Assembly (NCBI GenBank): GCA_030679895.1
Contig: JAUXSN010000028.1
Coordinates: 1-35,230, forward strand
Direction: 5' to 3'
Length of the DNA stretch: 35,230 nucleotides
From: Candidatus Moraniibacteriota bacterium
GTDB lineage: Bacteria > Patescibacteriota > Minisyncoccia > Moranbacterales > UBA11712
The notes under the pieces were generated by a model. The model did no database searches. It saw only the letters and a program-made list of their open reading frames with translations, and was not told the origin of the DNA. This document shows positions 9,530 to 19,247 of the stretch, one piece after another. The translations under genes and the position numbers were made by a program. The number at the start of each line of letters is the position of its first letter. The stretch's first letter is position 1.

Positions 9530-9667
9530 TTAAACAGAAAGCTTCTTTCGTCCTTTTTTGCGTCTCCTCGCCAATACGGTTCGACCGTCTTTAGTCCTCA
9601 TTCTCTTCCGAAAGCCATGCCGCTTGGCCCTTTTTCTTTTTTTCGGCTGATACGTTCTTTTTGCCAT
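9530..9667 (-). CDS. rpmH: 50S ribosomal protein L34 (45 aa; not in the supplied ORF track)
   Basis: Reverse-complement translation: [45 protein letters not shown]. Confidence 0.97.
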   Translation of the reverse strand: MAKRTYQPKKRKRAKRHGFRKRMRTKDGRTVLARRRKKGRKKLSV

Positions 9668-9774
9668 CGCTTTAAATTATTTCTAACTGTTCTTGATTGT
9701 ATCAATAAAAAAGCGGCAGGTCAATTTCTTTTGCTCTTGCAATATTTACTAAAATTTTTTATGCTTTCAACAGG

Positions 9775-9795
9775 TTATCAACATAGTTATCAACA
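9775..9795 (+). promoter_or_regulatory. Two DnaA-box-like TTATCAACA sites upstream of dnaA
   Basis: TTATCAACA at 9775-9783 and 9787-9795, 12 bp apart, in the rpmH-dnaA intergenic region. Confidence 0.65.
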
Positions 9796-9854
9796 AATCG
9801 CGTATTTCTCTTTTTTAATTGTGATATAATAGAAAAACCTAATTATACTTTACA

Positions 9855-11237
9855 ATGACTAATAAAGAAATTTGGCAGGCAGTCCTGGGGGAAGTAGAGC
9901 TGGCTATTTCGCCTGCCAGCTTCACAACTTGGTTTAGAAACACGGCTATTCTGGATTTTGAAGGAAATTGCGTCGTAATAAGCGTGCCTAACGGTTTTGC
10001 GAAAGAATGGCTGGAAAATAAATACAACCAGTACATCCTGCGAGCGCTGAAGGGTTTCAAGGAAGATATTAAATCAGTCCGTTGCATCGTATCCACCAGT
10101 CAAAAAGCGCTTCCCCAGAGAGAGGTTGATTCCGTGTCCACCCTGCCGAAAAACAGCCTGGTTGATCTTCGCGAAGGCGCTCCCGCAAGCCGCCCCGGAG
10201 ACATCGGGCAAATAAACCTCAATCCCCGCTATAACTTTGAAAATTTCATTGTCGGATCCAATAACGAGCTGGCCCATGCGGCGTGCCTGGCTGTTTCCCA
10301 AAAGCTAGGCCGAACATACAACCCTCTTTTTATTTACGGCGGAGTAGGCCTTGGAAAAACCCATCTCCTTCAGTCGATCGGGAACTCCATTTTAAACGAA
10401 GATCCGTCCAGAAAACTTCTTTATTCCACCTCGGAACGTTTCACTGATGATCTGGTTGACCGCATTAAAACTAAAAATATTCGCGATTTTAAAAAGCCCT
10501 ACCTCGACGTTGATCTTTTAATCATTGATGATATCCAATTTATCGCCGGAAAAGAAAAAACTCAAGAAGAATTTTTTCACATATTCAACACTCTTTACCA
10601 ACTTAATAAGCAAATTGTTCTCTCAAGCGACCGTCCGCCGAAAGCCATCGCCACCCTTGAAGAAAGGCTGCGTTCCCGCTTTGAGGGCGGCATGATCGCG
10701 GATGTGTCCCGTCCGGATCTTGAAACCCGAATTGCCATTCTCCAACACAAAGCGGCCATAAGAGACTTTGAAATCGGAAATGAAGTTCTAAACTATATTG
10801 CTTCCAATATTCAGCATAATATCCGGGAGCTGGAGGGGGCTTTAAGCCGAGTAATGGTTTCTTGCGAGCTTAAGCAAATTGAGCCGACTTTGCCAAATGT
10901 TAAGAAAATTCTCTCCGACATTATCCATTCCGGCCGGAAAAAGGGCGTTAACTTCAAGCAAATTATCCAGGCCGTAGCTGATTTTTATGATGTTAATACC
11001 CAGGATTTGATAAACCGCTCCCGTCGAAAAGATATAGTAAGGCCTCGCCAAATAGCCATGTTTCTTATGCGGGAAGAGCTTCAAGCCTCTTTTCCGGGAA
11101 TAGGGAGCCAATTAGGCGGACGAGACCATTCAACGGCGATGCATTCTTATGAAAAAATCCGGCAGGAAATCGAGCAAAGCGATACTTTAGAGCAAGAAAT
11201 AAACAGCATAAAGAATAAAATTTACAATCAAGGATAG
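9855..11237 (+). CDS. dnaA: Chromosomal replication initiator DnaA
   Basis: IYGGVGLGKTHLLQSIGN (Walker A), LLIIDDIQF (Walker B), GGRDHSTAMHSYEKI (domain IV signature). Confidence 0.98.
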   Translation: MTNKEIWQAVLGEVELAISPASFTTWFRNTAILDFEGNCVVISVPNGFAKEWLENKYNQYILRALKGFKEDIKSVRCIVSTSQKALPQREVDSVSTLPKNSLVDLREGAPASRPGDIGQINLNPRYNFENFIVGSNNELAHAACLAVSQKLGRTYNPLFIYGGVGLGKTHLLQSIGNSILNEDPSRKLLYSTSERFTDDLVDRIKTKNIRDFKKPYLDVDLLIIDDIQFIAGKEKTQEEFFHIFNTLYQLNKQIVLSSDRPPKAIATLEERLRSRFEGGMIADVSRPDLETRIAILQHKAAIRDFEIGNEVLNYIASNIQHNIRELEGALSRVMVSCELKQIEPTLPNVKKILSDIIHSGRKKGVNFKQIIQAVADFYDVNTQDLINRSRRKDIVRPRQIAMFLMREELQASFPGIGSQLGGRDHSTAMHSYEKIRQEIEQSDTLEQEINSIKNKIYNQG

Positions 11238-11552
11238 GGCCGGGACACGAGATTCACTAAAACAGCAGAAAAAGCTGTGGATAAAACACTAATAACCACC
11301 GGAAAAGCCATATAAAAGCCCTAAGCTAACCTGGGGATTAAAGGTGATAAATATTCACATTAAAATAAAACCATCTTTTCTCCACAGCCTATCCCCAGGC
11401 CGCCATACAACTTATAACCACCTTACCTAAATTAAATCTCTCCCTAAACACTGCTTAAAAATCACTTTTCCCCACTTATTTCTCCCTCTACAACTACAAC
11501 TAATTAAATTAATAATTAATTATTATAACTAATAAAAAATAACTTAATTTTT
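11238..11552. other. Putative oriC-type region between dnaA and dnaN
   Basis: AT-rich; perfect DnaA box complement TGTGGATAA (11276-11284); inverted repeats GCTGTGGA(11274-11281)/TCCACAGC(11381-11388) and CCTGGGGAT(11330-11338)/ATCCCCAGG(11391-11399); coding strand switches around the locus. Confidence 0.65.
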
Positions 11553-12701
11553 ATGAAAATTCTCTCTACCACTGATAATTTTAAAAAAGGAATTCTAACA
11601 GCGGAAAAAATAATCGGAAAAAATTTAACCCTGCCCATTCTTTCTAATATTCTTTTGGAAGCGGAAAGGGGAAGGCTTAAAATTTCTGCCACTAACCTGG
11701 AAATTGGAATTGTTTGCCTAATGCGGGCTAAAGTGGAAAAAGAAGGAAAAATCGCCGTCCCCGGAAGAATTATCGGAAGTTTTATGAGTAATATCACTAA
11801 TAATGAAAAAATAGCCGCTGAAGTTAAGGATCATACGCTCTACCTGTCTTATCAGGGGAATAAAGCTTCAATTAAGGGACTTGACGCAAAAGACTTCCCT
11901 CTTATTCCTAAGCCTCAAACTGATCCAATTCTTGAGATTGAGAGTCAAAAATTTCAGGAAAGCGCGGCAAAAGTTCTTCCCAGCGCGGCTACCGCGGAAA
12001 CCAGGCAAGAACTTACGGGAGTTTTTATCGGTTTTGAAGAAGATAAGCTGATTTTAGCCGCAACGGACAGTTTTCGCTTGGCAGAAGCGGTAATAAAGCT
12101 CGAAAAAGAAAGTATAAACGCCAGTTATCAAAAATATATCGCTAAAAATAGCTCAATTATTGTTCCCGCCAAAACCCTTCAGGAAGTGGCGCGCAGCATT
12201 GGTCCGGAAAGCGGAAAGCTAAAAATATATATTGGCGAAAATCAGATTTTCTTTGAAATAGACGACACCCTTTTTATCTCAAGGCTTATTGATGGAAAAT
12301 ATCCGGAGTACAAACAAGTAATTCCGAAAGATTTTTTAGCCGGCCTTAGGCTCAAAAAAGATGATTTATTGCGGGCGGTGCGAGTGGCCAGCATCTTCTC
12401 TGACAGCAAAAGCCGGGAAGTAAAATTGAGAGCTAAAGAGGGCGAGAAAAAAATAAAAATAGAAGCTCAATCTATGGAATCAGGCGAAAATGTAACAGAA
12501 GTGGAAAGCGACGCGACTCTAAAGGGAAGCGCCGTAATCGCTTTTAACAATCGCTACTTGATCGAAGGGCTGAACGCGCTTTCTTCCGAAGAAATATATA
12601 TCGGGTTTAACGACTCTTTCGGTCCGGTAATTTTGCGCGAAATGGCTGGAGAAAAACCAAGGGAAGATTTTCTCCATATAATTATGCCGATAAGAAGTTA
12701 G
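11553..12701 (+). CDS. dnaN: DNA polymerase III subunit beta (sliding clamp)
   Basis: MKILSTTDNFKKGILTAEKIIGKNLTLPILSNILLEAERGRLKISATNLEIG; C-terminal IIMPIRS. Confidence 0.97.
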   Translation: MKILSTTDNFKKGILTAEKIIGKNLTLPILSNILLEAERGRLKISATNLEIGIVCLMRAKVEKEGKIAVPGRIIGSFMSNITNNEKIAAEVKDHTLYLSYQGNKASIKGLDAKDFPLIPKPQTDPILEIESQKFQESAAKVLPSAATAETRQELTGVFIGFEEDKLILAATDSFRLAEAVIKLEKESINASYQKYIAKNSSIIVPAKTLQEVARSIGPESGKLKIYIGENQIFFEIDDTLFISRLIDGKYPEYKQVIPKDFLAGLRLKKDDLLRAVRVASIFSDSKSREVKLRAKEGEKKIKIEAQSMESGENVTEVESDATLKGSAVIAFNNRYLIEGLNALSSEEIYIGFNDSFGPVILREMAGEKPREDFLHIIMPIRS

Positions 12702-12713
12702 GATCTTGACGCG

Positions 12714-13007
12714 ATGAAATCAATTAAAGATATTCTTCAGCGCAAAATTTTTTCCTCTCAAGGGGCGGGCAAGCGGGAATTGGATGAAAAAACGGTCATT
12801 AAAGTTTTCGAGGAAGCGGTTTTGAGTGAAATAAAAAACCTTTTTGCCGAAGACCTGCGGGAAATTTATCTTAAGAAAAAAATTATTTACGTGAAAACCG
12901 CTCATCCGGCCGTGGCGAGTGAAATTTGGAGGAAAAGAGAAAAAATTAAAAATAAAAGCAACCATATTCTTGGAAGCAAGGAAATAAAAGAGATTAAGGT
13001 GAAATAA
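12714..13007 (+). CDS. DUF721/DciA-like small protein
   Basis: 97 aa basic protein with DUF721-like pattern (LREIYLKKKIIYVKTAHPAVASEIWRKREKI) directly after dnaN. Confidence 0.6.
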   Translation: MKSIKDILQRKIFSSQGAGKRELDEKTVIKVFEEAVLSEIKNLFAEDLREIYLKKKIIYVKTAHPAVASEIWRKREKIKNKSNHILGSKEIKEIKVK

Positions 13008-13033
13008 GATTGGAAAGGATCGCGTCTAGCAAT

Positions 13034-13068
13034 AAAAATCTGCCTCGCCTAAGCGAGGCAGATTTTTT
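13034..13068. terminator. Bidirectional Rho-independent terminator
   Basis: AAAAATCTGCCTCGC-CTAA-GCGAGGCAGATTTTT perfect 15-bp stem with A/T tracts between convergent genes. Confidence 0.9.
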
Positions 13069-13091
13069 GAATTAGCGAAAAGCAACCGGCT

Positions 13092-15308
13092 TTATTTGCA
13101 TTCCTCAAGATTATCTTGAACATCAAACTCCTTGCTTTCGGCCCACTTCTGGACGCCTTTCTCCCAGGCGCTGAATTGCGGATCTTTCTGCGGCGCCTTG
13201 GGAATATCTCCCCGGGGATTATCTTTATCAACCCAATAAAGAATTGAATGAGCAGAGAAGAATTTTTTCTTTCGTTTCTTTTTATCAGAAGGGCAATTGT
13301 CGTTAGCAAGGCAATATTTTCCGTCTCCAATCTTGCAAACAGTGACTTCCTTTTCTTCGCCCTGAATATTGCCGTCTAAAACGGCCTTTCCGGTTTTAAC
13401 ATCTTTTGGATCAGGAAATTTTTCAATAGCGGTATTAGCCAAAGCTTTATCCATAAATTCGCGCCAAATAGGGGCGGCAGTGAAAACTCCGTCAGCCCCT
13501 TGAGCCATTGGGGAATTATCATTATTTCCCGTCCAAACGCCGGCGACGAGTGAGGGGGTATATCCCATTGTCCAGCCGTCCCGCCATTCATTAGTAGTTC
13601 CGGTTTTAGCGGCCACCGGGCGATCATCGAAACGTAAAGGGGAGTTTGATCCAAAGACGGGCGCGCGGAGATGGTTCGTTGAAAGAATTGCATCGATTTG
13701 AGCGCAGACATCCGTGTCCAGGACTTTTTCTCCGGCTGTGTTTTCGGCTTGTTCTAAAATATTGCCCTTGGCGTCTTCTATTTTGAGAATAGCTGTCTTG
13801 TCGTGCCTGACGCCTTCAGCGGCGAAAGAGCCAAAAGCGGCGGTATGGTCCACCAGCTTCACCTCGCCTCCTCCAAGGACCAGGGAGAGGCCATAGCGGC
13901 CGCGATTTTTGAGAGTAGTGATTCCCATGGACTGGGCGGTGTTGATAGAATTGTCTACGCCGGCGAGATAAAGGGTTTTGACCGCCGGAATATTAAGTGA
14001 CATCGCCAGAGCGTCTTGCATTTTAACCGGTCCGCGGAAGTCATCGGAATAATTTTTAGGAGTATAGGGATTATCTTTGGTTCCAAAGTTTGTTTCCGTG
14101 TCAAAAAGAATAGTGTTGGGGGTGTATCCTTTTTTAAAGGCGGTCGCGTAAACATAGGGTTTAAAAGAAGATCCCGGCTGGCGATCCCGGATGGCGACGT
14201 TGACGTTGCCGTCGATGCTTTTGTCAAAATAGTCTTTCGATCCCACCATGGAAAGAATCTGCCCCGTTCTGGGGTCAATGGCGACCAGGGCGGCGTTTGA
14301 GAAGCGATATTTTTTTCCGTTCTGATCAACAACGCGCCGGACAACCTCCTCGGCGATCTGTTGCTTCGGCCAGTCGAGAGTGGTATATACTTTCATTCCG
14401 CCCTCTTCCACCTGCTGCTCCCCGTATTTAGCCACTAATTGCTCCTTAACATAAAGAACAAAGTGAGGAGCAGCGATTCTTTCCTGAAAAGGCCTTATTT
14501 CCGCCATAACGTCGAATTCTTTGGCTGATTGGGCCTGGCCCTGGGTGACGTAGCCAAGTTTGGCCATCTGATTGAGGACATACTCCTGACGGGCTTTCAG
14601 ATCTTCCTGATGGTCTCCGTAAGGCGAATAAAAGGTCGGCGCTTTAGGAAGGGAAGCGAGAAGCGCTGATTCAGCCAGTCCCAAGTTTTTGGCGTCTTTT
14701 CCGAAAAAAGTTTGAGCGGCGGCCTGAATGCCATAGGCGTTTGATCCGTAAGGAATTTCATTAAGATACATCTCAAGAATTTCATCTTTCGAAAACTTCT
14801 GCTCCAACTCAACCGAAAGAATAACCTCCTTCACTTTCCGGGTGAAAGTTTTTTCGGGGGTGAGGACCGAATTCTTGATCAGCTGCTGGGTGATAGTTGA
14901 CCCTCCTTGAGAAGCATTCCGGCCCAAAACATCGTAGATAGCCGCTCTGGCGATGGCCTTGAATTGGACGCCGTGGTGATTATAGAAATCCTGATCTTCG
15001 GCGGAAAGGGCGGCGGCTTGGATGGTTTTTCCCATTTCAGAAAGAGAAACTCGGGTGCGCTTTTCTTCGCCGTGAATTTCATAAAGCAGATGCTCTCCGG
15101 TGCGGTCGTAAATTTTGGTAGACTCGATCACTTGCCGGTTGTTCAATTTTCCCGGACTCGGCAGATCCTTGGCGTAATAGGCGAAAACACCGATGGAAAG
15201 AAGAAGAACCAAAACAAAAAGCCAAATCGCCAGCTTTAAAAGCTTTCGCCACCAGCGCCTTTTCGACTTTTTTAAGGCATTTTTAGTGTTATCAATAAGT
15301 GTTTTCAT
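13092..15308 (-). CDS. Class A penicillin-binding protein (transglycosylase/transpeptidase)
   Basis: SAEDQDFYNHHGVQFKAIARA, QGGSTITQQLIKN, PGSSFKPYVY, AAKTGTTNEWRDGW. Confidence 0.95.
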   Translation of the reverse strand: MKTLIDNTKNALKKSKRRWWRKLLKLAIWLFVLVLLLSIGVFAYYAKDLPSPGKLNNRQVIESTKIYDRTGEHLLYEIHGEEKRTRVSLSEMGKTIQAAALSAEDQDFYNHHGVQFKAIARAAIYDVLGRNASQGGSTITQQLIKNSVLTPEKTFTRKVKEVILSVELEQKFSKDEILEMYLNEIPYGSNAYGIQAAAQTFFGKDAKNLGLAESALLASLPKAPTFYSPYGDHQEDLKARQEYVLNQMAKLGYVTQGQAQSAKEFDVMAEIRPFQERIAAPHFVLYVKEQLVAKYGEQQVEEGGMKVYTTLDWPKQQIAEEVVRRVVDQNGKKYRFSNAALVAIDPRTGQILSMVGSKDYFDKSIDGNVNVAIRDRQPGSSFKPYVYATAFKKGYTPNTILFDTETNFGTKDNPYTPKNYSDDFRGPVKMQDALAMSLNIPAVKTLYLAGVDNSINTAQSMGITTLKNRGRYGLSLVLGGGEVKLVDHTAAFGSFAAEGVRHDKTAILKIEDAKGNILEQAENTAGEKVLDTDVCAQIDAILSTNHLRAPVFGSNSPLRFDDRPVAAKTGTTNEWRDGWTMGYTPSLVAGVWTGNNDNSPMAQGADGVFTAAPIWREFMDKALANTAIEKFPDPKDVKTGKAVLDGNIQGEEKEVTVCKIGDGKYCLANDNCPSDKKKRKKKFFSAHSILYWVDKDNPRGDIPKAPQKDPQFSAWEKGVQKWAESKEFDVQDNLEECK

Positions 15309-15371
15309 GTTGCTTGTATTACGAAATTGATATCCACATATCTTTCAAAATACTACAGCTGTTTATTAAAT

Positions 15372-16022
15372 TCAAGTATTGCTATAGTTGACCAGCTCGA
15401 AGTTTTTTAGTAAATCCTTGAATTTAACGCTTCTTAATATTTTTAGTTCCTTTTCTCTCTGCTTATTATAACTCGAAATTGATTTCGGATCGAAATAGCC
15501 CGGATGGCAAAGAAGTTCCGTGACGCCTGAATAATCTTTTTGCAAGGCTTGAAACAAAACATGTTTGTATTCGACGTTCCACCACACAAGTCGGGAAGGC
15601 GTCCTTAAGCCAGCCTCCCTGATCGCAATTCTATTTTTATCGTTGATAGAGCGAATCGGCAAGTTATATTTTTTGGCCACCTCAATAATTTTTGGAAAAA
15701 TTTTCTGGATAAGATGGCAGTTTTTGTGGCCGTCAAGATGAGACGGCAATCTTCCGTAAAGCGACACGAATTTTCTTATTTGTCTTCCTATTTCTTTTTT
15801 AATTGCGGAATCCTCCAGATTTTCGGATAAGTCAAGGTGAAGGCCGATTGAAACCGGGTGCTTCCTGATGTCCTTTGATAAAGCGTGCTTTTCATCAACC
15901 AAGACCGATGTGCTCGTCACAATATTTCTGTCTGCGAGCTCCAAGATGCCCTTATTGAAATTTTCAGACAATCCGAAATCATCGGCATTTATAATAAGTT
16001 TTTCTCTTTTCGATCTCGGCAT
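15372..16022 (-). CDS. ChbG/YdjC-family carbohydrate deacetylase
   Basis: LIINADDFGLSENFNKGI, IGLHLDLSE, LPSHLDGHKNCH, ELLCHPGY motifs. Confidence 0.85.
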   Translation of the reverse strand: MPRSKREKLIINADDFGLSENFNKGILELADRNIVTSTSVLVDEKHALSKDIRKHPVSIGLHLDLSENLEDSAIKKEIGRQIRKFVSLYGRLPSHLDGHKNCHLIQKIFPKIIEVAKKYNLPIRSINDKNRIAIREAGLRTPSRLVWWNVEYKHVLFQALQKDYSGVTELLCHPGYFDPKSISSYNKQREKELKILRSVKFKDLLKNFELVNYSNT

Positions 16023-17439
16023 TTGTTTTATAGGATTTTATTATTCCCAATGAGTTCAAAAGCTTGATATGTTCGGAGTTCAGCGGATCATATTTACCGG
16101 CATCGAATTCAGAGATATTAATTTCTGTCTTTAACAAAAAATTCCAAAGCTTCATGTTCCCTTCACGGTAAATTATGTCCTTGGTGAAACAAATTCCGGG
16201 AGTGGAGCAGTCAGTGCCGCGAAAGGTCCGAACGCTTCTTTCCCAGGCTTCTCGAGCCGCTTCGGTCTTGGCTATGGCAGAATTTTCGCCGCCGATTAGT
16301 TTTAGTAGGAAAAAAATCGAATTGATTTCCTCATAAACCTGTCGGAAGTTTCTTTTTTCCCCGTCGCATCCCAGCGCCAGACAAACTGCCAGAAATCCGG
16401 GAAATCCGGAAAAATCGTCGAAGCTGTCGCGCACTAATTGCTCCTTTAAAGTAGCAAGGCCCTCCTCACTCTCCTCATACCTATCGAGACCCAAACTCAA
16501 AAGAGAAAAAGCACTTTTTTTTCCGTTAAATTGTCGCCTCACATGGGTTCCTATTTCGTGAACTATCAGCGCTCTTAAATCAGAGGAATAAAGATATTTT
16601 TTGTGAGGGATCCGAATCTTTTTTGTCGAAGGGTCGGTGCCTATGCTTATCGAACTGCTCTTAACAACAACCGCTTCCCATCCGGATATTCCTGCAAGAG
16701 ACACGGCTTTATTGAATATTTCGCAGATATTTTTGGCGTTATAAGGAGGTTTTCTGGCGAGAGCAGGTTTCAAAATGACCTGAAGCTCTCTTTGCAAATT
16801 TTTAAGTGTTTTTCCGAATAGGGATTTAGTTGGCAACTTGACGATTCGGTAATGCTTTGGGATTTTTCCCAGCCATTTTTCAATGAGCAATTCAAGCTTA
16901 GCGATTCCCCTTTTTGATATTTCCAGTCCTTTTCCCTTTTTTGCCTTGCGAAATTCTCTTTGCAGCCAGGCGGCCGTGTGCCCCTGAGCTTTTAAAGACG
17001 GATATCCGTATATTTTTTTGCAGCCAGAAATAAATCTGCTCCAATCCTTTGCTCGCGAGGCCTTCAAAATCTGAATTTCCGCAAGCTTCTCTTCTATTTT
17101 TTTCTGATAGGCGCGACGAATAAGGAGGTTTCTCTCATCGCTTAATATGGTGTTTAGCAAGCTCTTATGAGCCGCTTCCTTCGCATCCAGATGCTTTTTG
17201 TTGAGAAGGGGATAATCCAAAACAGGATTTTCAATTTTTCCTTCGGAAAAAAGCTTCCTTTGCTTTTCACGGAAATGATATTCTCCTTCAAAATATTCGT
17301 ATATTTGAAAAGAAGAAATCTTGGTAAATTGGGAAAACCACCCTTGGTCGAGGTGTTTTGGCGGACATTTTCGTGCAAATTTGTCATTTCTGGGAGTCAT
17401 TCCAAATTTTATTAAAAGGATGAAACATTCTAAAACCAT
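15979..17439 (-). CDS. DUF1704 (QEGLA-motif) family metallopeptidase; start possibly 17400
   Basis: LIVHEIGTHVRRQFNGK (HExxH, 16543-16560) and EEGLATLKEQLV (16453-16467) as in the DUF1704/flavohemoglobin-modulating QEGLA family. Confidence 0.8.
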   Translation of the reverse strand: MVLECFILLIKFGMTPRNDKFARKCPPKHLDQGWFSQFTKISSFQIYEYFEGEYHFREKQRKLFSEGKIENPVLDYPLLNKKHLDAKEAAHKSLLNTILSDERNLLIRRAYQKKIEEKLAEIQILKASRAKDWSRFISGCKKIYGYPSLKAQGHTAAWLQREFRKAKKGKGLEISKRGIAKLELLIEKWLGKIPKHYRIVKLPTKSLFGKTLKNLQRELQVILKPALARKPPYNAKNICEIFNKAVSLAGISGWEAVVVKSSSISIGTDPSTKKIRIPHKKYLYSSDLRALIVHEIGTHVRRQFNGKKSAFSLLSLGLDRYEESEEGLATLKEQLVRDSFDDFSGFPGFLAVCLALGCDGEKRNFRQVYEEINSIFFLLKLIGGENSAIAKTEAAREAWERSVRTFRGTDCSTPGICFTKDIIYREGNMKLWNFLLKTEINISEFDAGKYDPLNSEHIKLLNSLGIIKSYKTNAEIEKRKTYYKCR

Positions 17440-18184
17440 TTTTTTTCCTCAATTCTGATTTTATGAATGTTTTACTGACTTCGTTTGAGTCCGCGTTGAG
17501 AGGGGAGGGAGTTTTTGATAATTTTTTAGTAAACCATCGAGCGCCTGTATCTTTTTGAAAAATTGGAATTTTGAAAATCTTCGCATAGGTTGGTATTTTG
17601 TATTCCAACATACCTATATATTTCTTCTTCACAAGGCTATATTTTTCAAAAAAACTTCGGGTGAAGATTTGGAAGATAAAAAGGCAACAAAGAATCTTTT
17701 TGTCATAACCATATATTTTTTTTATGTGTTTTCGGAAATTGAGATAATTTTTCCTATGGATACTCCCGGGTTTTGTCCACATCCAACAATTTTCAAGGTC
17801 CTTATCAAGGCTTCTGAAGGCCGAAAAGTAAAGTTGGTTTCTTTTAGCATCGCGAAATATTTTTGCTAATTTGCCAAAAACCAGCATATCCCATTGAACA
17901 ACGGCGAGACTTTCCCAGGAAAGGTTTTTGCCTCGCTTTCTAAACCAATCCAGAAGTATTAAGTCTCCATTGATCCATTTCCACTTAGAATTTTTGAAAG
18001 GCGAAGCGTAGAAGTCATCCAGATATTCGCCTAAAATTTTTTTATAGCGATCCACTTTCTTTAAGTCGCCCCCGTATAATCCATATATTCTTAAACCAGG
18101 ATTATTTCTTTTTAAGAGCAGAAGATGGTTTTTGCAGATTAATGGTTTTTTATAAAACCAAAATAGAATTGCGAGCTCTTTCAT
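17384..18184 (-). CDS. Hypothetical, glycosyltransferase-like protein
   Basis: 266 aa inside a glycosyltransferase gene chain; LAVVQWDMLVF resembles a GT-A DxD region, weakly. Confidence 0.4.
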   Translation of the reverse strand: MKELAILFWFYKKPLICKNHLLLLKRNNPGLRIYGLYGGDLKKVDRYKKILGEYLDDFYASPFKNSKWKWINGDLILLDWFRKRGKNLSWESLAVVQWDMLVFGKLAKIFRDAKRNQLYFSAFRSLDKDLENCWMWTKPGSIHRKNYLNFRKHIKKIYGYDKKILCCLFIFQIFTRSFFEKYSLVKKKYIGMLEYKIPTYAKIFKIPIFQKDTGARWFTKKLSKTPSPLNADSNEVSKTFIKSELRKKNGFRMFHPFNKIWNDSQK

Positions 18185-18188
18185 GTTT

Positions 18189-19235
18189 TTATCTCCTTAT
18201 AATTTTCTTATAAAGCTGGATATACTTTTCCGCCATGACGGAACTGTCAAAGTTTTTTTCAGCGTATTTTCGGCATTCTTTTCTATCAAATCGGTCGATT
18301 TCTTTTGCTGCTTTAAGCCAATCTTCAAATTTGTTAGACATGCACAAGACTCGGGAATCCCTAAGGCGCTTGGGCAATAGTTGAATTTCTGAGCTTAGGA
18401 CAGGTGTGCCAGCGGCTAATGCTTCCATTACAATCAGCGGAAACAGTGTCAGCCTTGTTCTAATCAGAGACAAAAGAGCTTCGGCATTTTTCATGTACTC
18501 ATATAATTCGTGCTGGGGCATTTGGTCTTTGAATATGACTGTCTTGCCCAAATACGGTTTGATTTCCTTTTCAAAATACATTTTTCTTTCGGGGGTGTTT
18601 CCAATGCGCCCAATAATAACGAGTTTTTTTCCGGTTTTTTTGGCTATCCGCATAGCTAAATCGGCGCCTTTGTCTTCCCTTATCCTGCCCACAAATAGCA
18701 AAAATTTTCCCTTGTCTGTCGAATAACCCATCTTTGTTACGTCAATGCCGTTTTCAATCACTGCGGTGGCCTTGTTTTTTCCTGTTCTTCCGCTGGAGAT
18801 TGCAACAGTAAATATTCCGGCATTTTTGATTTGTTTGAATTCCGTGTTTTCAATTACATTGTGTAGCGTGAGAACGCAGGGTTTATTTAAAAATTTTGCC
18901 ACAGCATAGGCGCTTCTGTGAGCATGCAGATGAATGACATCGAAGTTATTTTGGTATTTTATAATTTCCAATTGGCTGGTGAAAATCAGATTTCTTCGAA
19001 ACACATCCGTTTGTTTCTTAAAATCGGGCATTCGCCAAAGGCTTTTTGGAAGAGTTGAAATATGTTTCGCATCAGTTTTCCAATCGGCCGGTGCGAACAA
19101 TGTAATATCCATTCCTTTTTTCGCGAGAGCGTTTGTCAGATGTTTGCACACGACTTCCGGCCCCCCTTCTTGCCCGAAGGGTGGAGCTATCATAGCTATT
19201 CTTATTTTTTGTGAATTGCGCTTATGAACCATCAT
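18189..19235 (-). CDS. Family 4 glycosyltransferase (paralog 1)
   Basis: IAMIAPPFGQEGGPEVVCKHLTNALAKKGMDITLFAPADW; FVGRIREDKGADLAMRIAKKTGKKLVIIG; IVMEALAAGTPVLSSE. Confidence 0.9.
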   Translation of the reverse strand: MMVHKRNSQKIRIAMIAPPFGQEGGPEVVCKHLTNALAKKGMDITLFAPADWKTDAKHISTLPKSLWRMPDFKKQTDVFRRNLIFTSQLEIIKYQNNFDVIHLHAHRSAYAVAKFLNKPCVLTLHNVIENTEFKQIKNAGIFTVAISSGRTGKNKATAVIENGIDVTKMGYSTDKGKFLLFVGRIREDKGADLAMRIAKKTGKKLVIIGRIGNTPERKMYFEKEIKPYLGKTVIFKDQMPQHELYEYMKNAEALLSLIRTRLTLFPLIVMEALAAGTPVLSSEIQLLPKRLRDSRVLCMSNKFEDWLKAAKEIDRFDRKECRKYAEKNFDSSVMAEKYIQLYKKIIRR

Positions 19236-19247
19236 GAGAAATGTTAA

